Below are positions 6,752-10,126 of a DNA stretch of 10,126 nucleotides, one piece after another. Below the pieces are notes generated by a model. The model was not told the origin of the DNA, ran no database searches, and saw only the letters and a list, made by a program, of their open reading frames with translations. The stretch's first letter is position 1, and every line of letters starts with the position of its first letter. Source of the stretch: an uncultured Microbacteriaceae bacterium (GTDB lineage Bacteria > Actinomycetota > Actinomycetes > Actinomycetales > Microbacteriaceae); assembly GCA_903907615.1 (NCBI GenBank), contig CAIVOR010000106.1:1-10126 (forward strand). Direction: 5' to 3'. Both the position numbers and the translations under genes were made by a program.

Positions 6752-8059
6752 ATGCCCACGCAAACTGCTGTCACAAAAAAGCGCCCACGGTCGGTCGCCA
6801 GCGGCATCCTGCTGGCAATCGCCGTGCTTCTGACGCCTACGGCACTCATCGCCAACTGGGCAGCGGTTCAGGTGGACAACACGCAACGGTTTGTTGACAC
6901 ACTGGGTCCGCTGGCCTCGAACCCCAAGATTCAAGCACTCGTCATTGACGAAATCACCAACAAGCTTGATGAGACCGTGGACTTTGCCGGAACCACCTCG
7001 TCGTTGATCGATGGTCTGGGATCCGCCCTCAGCCTGCCCAAGTCAGCTCAGGATGCGCTGGGGCTCTTTTCGGATCCGCTGGCCGCCGGCGTCAAGGGAC
7101 TCGTGCACGACGCCGTGGCAAAGGTGGTGACTTCCGAGGGCTTCCAGACAGCATGGACGCAGACTCTGACCATCACGCAAGAGCAGGTGACAAAACTTCT
7201 CAAGGGTGAAGAGTCCGGCGTGCTCAAGATGGCTGCCGACGGAACCATCACGCTCAATCTGAAGCCGGTCATTGCGCAGGTCAAACAAAGCCTGGTGAAC
7301 AGCGGCGTCGCCTTCGCGTCGGCCATCCCCGAGATGGATATCACCGTAGAGCTCGGCAAGATTCCCGAACTGGCGGTGGCGCGTGTCGTTTACCAGGTGG
7401 GCATTGGTGTCGGAACGTGGCTGCCCTGGGTTGTCTTCGGACTTTATCTGGCGGGCTTTGCGCTCGCCGTGCGACGTGCGCGGGCCACTCTGATTACGAG
7501 CTCCTTCCTCCTCGTTTCGTCCGTCCTGATGCTGGTGTTCCTTTCCTTCGGGCGCCTGCTCGCGGTAAATAGCGTGAGTGACACGTTTGCACCTGCCGTG
7601 GGCGTGGTGTGGGACGCTGTCTCGGACTATGCGGTCACCGTGCTGGCCGGGCTCATCGCCCTCAGTGTCATTGCGCTCGTGACGGCATGGATCTTTACCG
7701 GTGATGAGCGCGGGCCCGTGCGCCAGTGGTTTGGTCGAGTCTTCGCGTCGCTACGCAGTCGCCTCGACCGCATGGGTGTCACGATGGGTCGAGCCGGCCC
7801 CGTACTGTACCGCGCGCGTATTCCGCTCCGCGTACTCGTGATCGTTCTTGCCGCGCTGATCGTTGCGTTTGTTCAGCCCATGAACGTGGCTTCGGTTATT
7901 TGGGCCAGCATCCTGGGCGGCGTGGTTCTCGTTATCCTCGAGATTCTTATTCGCAAACCGGCTGACGTGGCCGCGACGAAGACTGCCTCGTCCACGAAGC
8001 GCGGCGTCGCGGCAAAGAAAGTAACGCCAACGAAGCGCGTCACCGCGCCGCGCAAGTAG
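6752..8059 (+). CDS. Uncharacterised multi-pass membrane protein with large extracytoplasmic loop and Lys-rich tail
   Basis: A 435-residue protein with no family I can name securely. Hydrophobic spans are visible at about 15-37, 218-240, 247-270, 292-314, 358-378 and 380-400. Residues 40-215 form a polar, helical-looking domain with NTQRFVDTLGPLASNPKIQ (43-61). That motif style occurs in other actinobacterial membrane proteins and probably faces outside. The tail (401-435) is strongly basic, ending KKVTPTKRVTAPRK, and would be cytoplasmic, able to contact nucleic acid or anionic lipid. The start ATG has GGAAGG (6739-6744) 7 bases upstream. It occupies the place held by membrane protein Rv0954 before perM in M. 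tuberculosis, but I cannot show homology. It is divergent from the response regulator and 18 bp ahead of the DUF6350 gene, so likely co-transcribed with it. Confidence 0.85.
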   Translation: MPTQTAVTKKRPRSVASGILLAIAVLLTPTALIANWAAVQVDNTQRFVDTLGPLASNPKIQALVIDEITNKLDETVDFAGTTSSLIDGLGSALSLPKSAQDALGLFSDPLAAGVKGLVHDAVAKVVTSEGFQTAWTQTLTITQEQVTKLLKGEESGVLKMAADGTITLNLKPVIAQVKQSLVNSGVAFASAIPEMDITVELGKIPELAVARVVYQVGIGVGTWLPWVVFGLYLAGFALAVRRARATLITSSFLLVSSVLMLVFLSFGRLLAVNSVSDTFAPAVGVVWDAVSDYAVTVLAGLIALSVIALVTAWIFTGDERGPVRQWFGRVFASLRSRLDRMGVTMGRAGPVLYRARIPLRVLVIVLAALIVAFVQPMNVASVIWASILGGVVLVILEILIRKPADVAATKTASSTKRGVAAKKVTPTKRVTAPRK

Positions 8060-8077
8060 CGAAAAGACCGCGAGGTT

Positions 8078-9307
8078 ATGCGCTACAGACGATTTGTGGC
8101 TGCCGCCTTCGCGGCCGTCGAGGCACTCGTCGTCGTGGCGATAGGTCTGGCCATTCCGCTCATTCCCCTGACCATCCTGTGGGCGACAAATTTTGACGCG
8201 GGAATTCAGTGGGATGTCTACTACCGGGCGGCCGCCGACATCTGGCTGCTGGGCCACGGGGTGCACATCACCGTCACCCTGGATCCGTCACTCGCCGCGT
8301 CGCTCAACCTGCCCGGCCTTGATGCCCCCTTCTTGCTGTCGCTCGCGCCGACCGCGTTTGCCATCCTCACGTTTCTCTTGGCGATGCGGTTGGGTAGGCG
8401 AACCGTTGAGGCTGAGGTGCGATTTGTGGGCCCGTTGACGGCCATCGTCGCTTTCGGCGTGGCAGCCATCGCCATTGCCTTCAGCGCGCTCAACGCGTCG
8501 GCCATGCCCACGCTGTGGCGCGCCATAACGTTACCGACGTTGATATTTGTCGTGGGCCTCGTGGTGGGAGCACGAGGTGAGATTGGGCGATCGGGTGGCC
8601 GGGCAGAGAACGTCAAGACTCGAATGGCCCTCTGGACGAGAAGTTTGTCGCCTCAGGTGCGCGCGTGGTTTCGCGCCTCACTCGTGGGTGGGGTCGGATC
8701 GATCGCCATCGTGACGGCCGTGGCCGGCGTACTGACCGCAGTCCTGTTTATTGTGCGGTTTCCGCAGATTGTCGGACTTTACGAGGGACTGCAGGCCGGA
8801 CCCGGCGGTGGTGCCGCGGTGACCATCGCCGAGTTGGCCTATCTCCCGAGCATCGTCTTTTGGGTGGTGTCCTGGCTGAGTGGTGCCGGGTTCGCTCTGG
8901 GCCGCGGCTCGTGGGTGTCACCGGCGGGAGCAGACATAGGTCCGCTTCCCTCACTTCCCGTATTCGGACTCGTTCCCGAGGGACAGGTTGCGGGTGGTTA
9001 CCTGTGGCTTATCGTGCCCATTCTGGCCACCATCCTGGCCGCGCGTTTGCTGCGGCCCCGACTGACCTCTCACCTGCAGCTTCACGAACGCACGCGATGG
9101 TTGATGGCCTCAGCGCTCGGCATGGCCGTTGTCGCGGGCGTCACCGCACTCGTCTTGTCGCTCGCAACCTCCGGCTCGGTGGGGCCGGGGCGCATGGCGG
9201 AATTTGGCCCCACGCCGTGGCTCACTCTCGTGTGGGTGTTCGGGGTAACCTTTGTGGCCTCACTCATCGGGCTGCTCACCCCCGGGCGGTCTGCCGCCGA
9301 ACGTTAG
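8078..9307 (+). CDS. DUF6350 family membrane protein (PerM-like, cell-division associated)
   Basis: A 409-residue polytopic membrane protein. About nine hydrophobic spans can be drawn, near 13-35, 85-106, 117-138, 147-165, 203-228, 250-272, 307-327, 341-364 and 379-400. The segment YLPSIVFWVVSWLSGAGFA (255-273), followed by GSWVSP and GPLPSLPVFGLVP (288-300), is the recurrent signature of the actinobacterial DUF6350 family. M. tuberculosis PerM (Rv0955), from the same gene neighbourhood just before purN, is linked in the literature to cell division and persistence. The same role here is inference. The ATG at 8078 has GAGG (8072-8075) close upstream. It lies 18 bp after the previous membrane protein gene and 9 bp before purN, suggesting a single transcript, though purN may also have its own promoter. 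Confidence 0.88.
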   Translation: MRYRRFVAAAFAAVEALVVVAIGLAIPLIPLTILWATNFDAGIQWDVYYRAAADIWLLGHGVHITVTLDPSLAASLNLPGLDAPFLLSLAPTAFAILTFLLAMRLGRRTVEAEVRFVGPLTAIVAFGVAAIAIAFSALNASAMPTLWRAITLPTLIFVVGLVVGARGEIGRSGGRAENVKTRMALWTRSLSPQVRAWFRASLVGGVGSIAIVTAVAGVLTAVLFIVRFPQIVGLYEGLQAGPGGGAAVTIAELAYLPSIVFWVVSWLSGAGFALGRGSWVSPAGADIGPLPSLPVFGLVPEGQVAGGYLWLIVPILATILAARLLRPRLTSHLQLHERTRWLMASALGMAVVAGVTALVLSLATSGSVGPGRMAEFGPTPWLTLVWVFGVTFVASLIGLLTPGRSAAER

Positions 9308-9316
9308 ACTGAGCGG
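9305..9316 (+). promoter_or_regulatory. Possible -10 box and leaderless start for purN
   Basis: TAGACT (9305-9310) overlaps the stop codon of the preceding gene and fits the TANNNT -10 pattern. It is followed by GAGCGG and the GTG start of purN. The 6-base gap would place transcription initiation at the GTG. No Shine-Dalgarno with normal spacing is present. No clear -35 element is visible, so this rests on the -10 match and spacing. Confidence 0.4.
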
Positions 9317-9910
9317 GTGTTCTCGGTTGTCGTCCTCATCTCTGGATCGGGTTCAAACCTCCGCGCACTTCTCGAAGCGGCAACATCGGCCGATTATCCC
9401 GCCCGCGTTGTCGCGGTGGGTGCGGATCGCGAGTGTGAGGGACTCGCCCACGCTGAGGAATTCAGCATTCCCACATTCGTGGTTGAACCGTCCGCGTATG
9501 CGTCCCGTGAGGAGTGGGGGACCGCGCTCGTCGCGGCAATACAGCCCTGGCAGCCCGACCTTGTCGTGAGCGCCGGCTTCATGCGCATTCTGCCCGCCCC
9601 TGCTGTCTCCGCGCTGCACCCGCGACTCATCAACATGCACCCGGCACTCTTGCCCCTCTACCCCGGGGCTCACGCCGTGCGGGACACGCTCGCCGATGGC
9701 GCCACCATTACCGGAACATCCATTCATGTCGTGGATGAGGGCGTGGACACGGGTCCCGTGATTCGTGCCCGTGAGGTGCCCGTGCGTGCCGACGACAGTG
9801 AGGCAAGCCTTCACGAGCGCATTAAAATAGAAGAACGGCAACTCATCGTCGAGACCGTCGCAGACATTGCACGAGACCACATTGACCTTGAGGAGATATC
9901 CCGCCGATGA
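9317..9910 (+). CDS. purN: Phosphoribosylglycinamide formyltransferase (GAR transformylase)
   Basis: Transfers the formyl group of 10-formyltetrahydrofolate to glycinamide ribonucleotide, the third step of de novo purine synthesis. At 197 residues it is typical for bacterial PurN. The N-terminal loop LISGSGSNLRALL (7-19) binds the nucleotide phosphate. AGFMRIL (86-92) belongs to the folate pocket. The catalytic triad is complete: N106 and H108 in INMHPALLP, and D144 in EGVDTGPVI, at the same numbers as in E. coli PurN. The GTG start at 9317 gives MFSVVVLISGSGSN, the normal N-terminus. The stop overlaps the purH start (ATGA, 9907-9910), so the two successive purine genes are translationally coupled. 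Nothing unusual is seen. Confidence 0.97.
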   Translation: MFSVVVLISGSGSNLRALLEAATSADYPARVVAVGADRECEGLAHAEEFSIPTFVVEPSAYASREEWGTALVAAIQPWQPDLVVSAGFMRILPAPAVSALHPRLINMHPALLPLYPGAHAVRDTLADGATITGTSIHVVDEGVDTGPVIRAREVPVRADDSEASLHERIKIEERQLIVETVADIARDHIDLEEISRR

Positions 9911-10062
9911 GTGGACCGCAGCACGACGCCAGCTTGTACCGAGACCGCGACCACGTGGCCGTCAGACGTGCCCTCATCTCGGTGAGTGACAAGACCGGAC
10001 TGATCGAACTCGCGACGGCCCTGCACGCGGCAGGCGTTGAAATTCGAAAAAGTCCTGAATGA
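9907..10062 (+). CDS. purH: PurH (AICAR transformylase/IMP cyclohydrolase), N-terminal fragment broken at the contig end
   Basis: PurH performs the last two steps of IMP synthesis and normally has over 500 residues. Here the frame begins at ATG 9907, with GAGGAG (9891-9896) 10 bases upstream, and reads MSGPQHDASLYRDRDHVAVR, then RALISVSDKTGLIELATALH and AAGVEI. RALISVSDKTGL is the PurH N-terminal signature of the IMP cyclohydrolase (MGS-like) domain. Family members continue with a stretch like VSTGGTA after this point. Instead the frame runs into RKSPE and a TGA at 10060-10062, at the same place where the composition becomes AT-rich. The genuine purH sequence therefore ends at about 10044; the last five codons and stop belong to the foreign tail. 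This is probably an assembly artefact, not a true pseudogene. Confidence 0.88.
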   Translation: MSGPQHDASLYRDRDHVAVRRALISVSDKTGLIELATALHAAGVEIRKSPE

Positions 10063-10092
10063 ATTTTGGGAAAAAAGCCTTGATTCATCAGG
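10054..10092. repeat. Inverted repeat within the AT-rich tail
   Basis: CCTGAATGAAT (10054-10064) pairs with ATTCATCAGG (10083-10092): ten base pairs with one bulged A, around an 18-base loop. It lies just upstream of a TATAAT box. It may be an operator or a terminator of an unseen upstream gene in the donor genome; no long T tract follows, which argues against a simple terminator. Confidence 0.5.
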
Positions 10093-10093
10093 A

Positions 10094-10126
10094 TATAATT
10101 CAAGCATGTTTGGCTTTAAAGAAAAA
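10094..10126 (+). promoter_or_regulatory. TATAAT box and possible leaderless gene start in the tail
   Basis: A consensus TATAAT (10094-10099) is followed, after TCAAGC, by an ATG at 10106 that opens a frame reading MFGFKEK to the window edge. The spacing would start transcription at the ATG. There is no Shine-Dalgarno and no clear -35. Seven codons are too few to identify a protein. Confidence 0.3.

Larger units (their letters stand above)
10045..10126. other. AT-rich foreign tail, probable chimeric contig end
   Basis: From about 10045 the sequence has 26 G/C in 82 bases, in sharp contrast to the GC-rich DNA before it, and it interrupts purH in mid-domain. It contains a near-perfect inverted repeat, a TATAAT box and a possible gene start, so it resembles an intergenic promoter region of a low-GC genome. 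No integrase, target-site duplication or transposon end can be seen, partly because the window ends. Confidence 0.75.

Noticed and set aside
6649..6855. N-terminal extension of the response regulator to the ATG at 6855
   Set aside because: The extra 69 residues have no receiver-domain character and would overlap the start of the divergent membrane protein gene. The GTG at 6648 gives a standard-length regulator.
8665..9312. A 215-codon plus-strand frame inside the DUF6350 gene
   Set aside because: It is Arg-, Gly- and Thr-rich with no membrane spans or motifs, while the other frame gives a coherent multi-pass membrane protein with the family signature.
10045..10126. A phage or integrative element inserted into purH
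   Set aside because: Only 82 bases are visible, with no integrase, attachment-site repeat or transposon end. A contig-end chimera is simpler, so it is kept as an open finding and not called as a mobile element.

Overview
The window is GC-rich, gene-dense bacterial DNA. The gene content and order suggest an actinobacterium (Actinomycetota), plausibly Micrococcales/Microbacteriaceae, although no rRNA or marker search was possible. The order pcrA/uvrD1 - (variable gene) - sucC - sucD - (variable gene) - membrane protein - DUF6350/PerM-like protein - purN - purH resembles Mycobacterium tuberculosis Rv0949-Rv0957 as I recall it. GTG starts, ATGA overlaps and probable leaderless starts fit the same assignment. 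Almost everything here is conserved housekeeping sequence.

Layout. Positions 3-605 hold the 3' part of a glycerophosphodiester phosphodiesterase gene, overlapping by 4 bp a full PcrA/UvrD-type helicase gene (602-2884). A convergent gene for a VIT/CCC1-family membrane protein follows (2911-3624, minus). A 200-bp divergent spacer (3625-3824) contains a perfect 18-bp palindrome at 3731-3748 and, next to the sucC ribosome binding site, a small hairpin. sucC (3825-4988) and sucD (5019-5906) encode the two subunits of succinyl-CoA synthetase and end at a strong hairpin terminator (5937-5967). Convergent to sucD is an orphan NarL/FixJ-type response regulator gene (5989-6648, minus). It is divergent from a poorly characterised multi-pass membrane protein gene (6752-8059), and the 103-bp spacer between them has a TACCC-N6-GGGTA dyad. 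A DUF6350 (PerM-like) membrane protein gene (8078-9307), purN (9317-9910) and the start of purH (from 9907) follow in one tight run.

Functional picture: DNA repair (PcrA), TCA-cycle substrate-level phosphorylation (SucCD), probable metal transport (VIT), envelope or division-linked membrane proteins, and the purine pathway (PurN, PurH). I see no defence system, CRISPR array, transposon, tRNA or rRNA.

The main anomaly is the right-hand end. After codon 46 of purH (about 10044) the reading frame leaves the expected PurH sequence. The last 82 bases are AT-rich (26 of 82 G/C), carry an inverted repeat, a TATAAT box and what looks like the start of another gene. The simplest explanation is a chimeric contig end; a real insertion into purH is less likely but checkable. 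No convincing new biological system was found. The best leads are regulatory: the sucC palindrome, the response-regulator dyad and the repeated leaderless-start arrangement.
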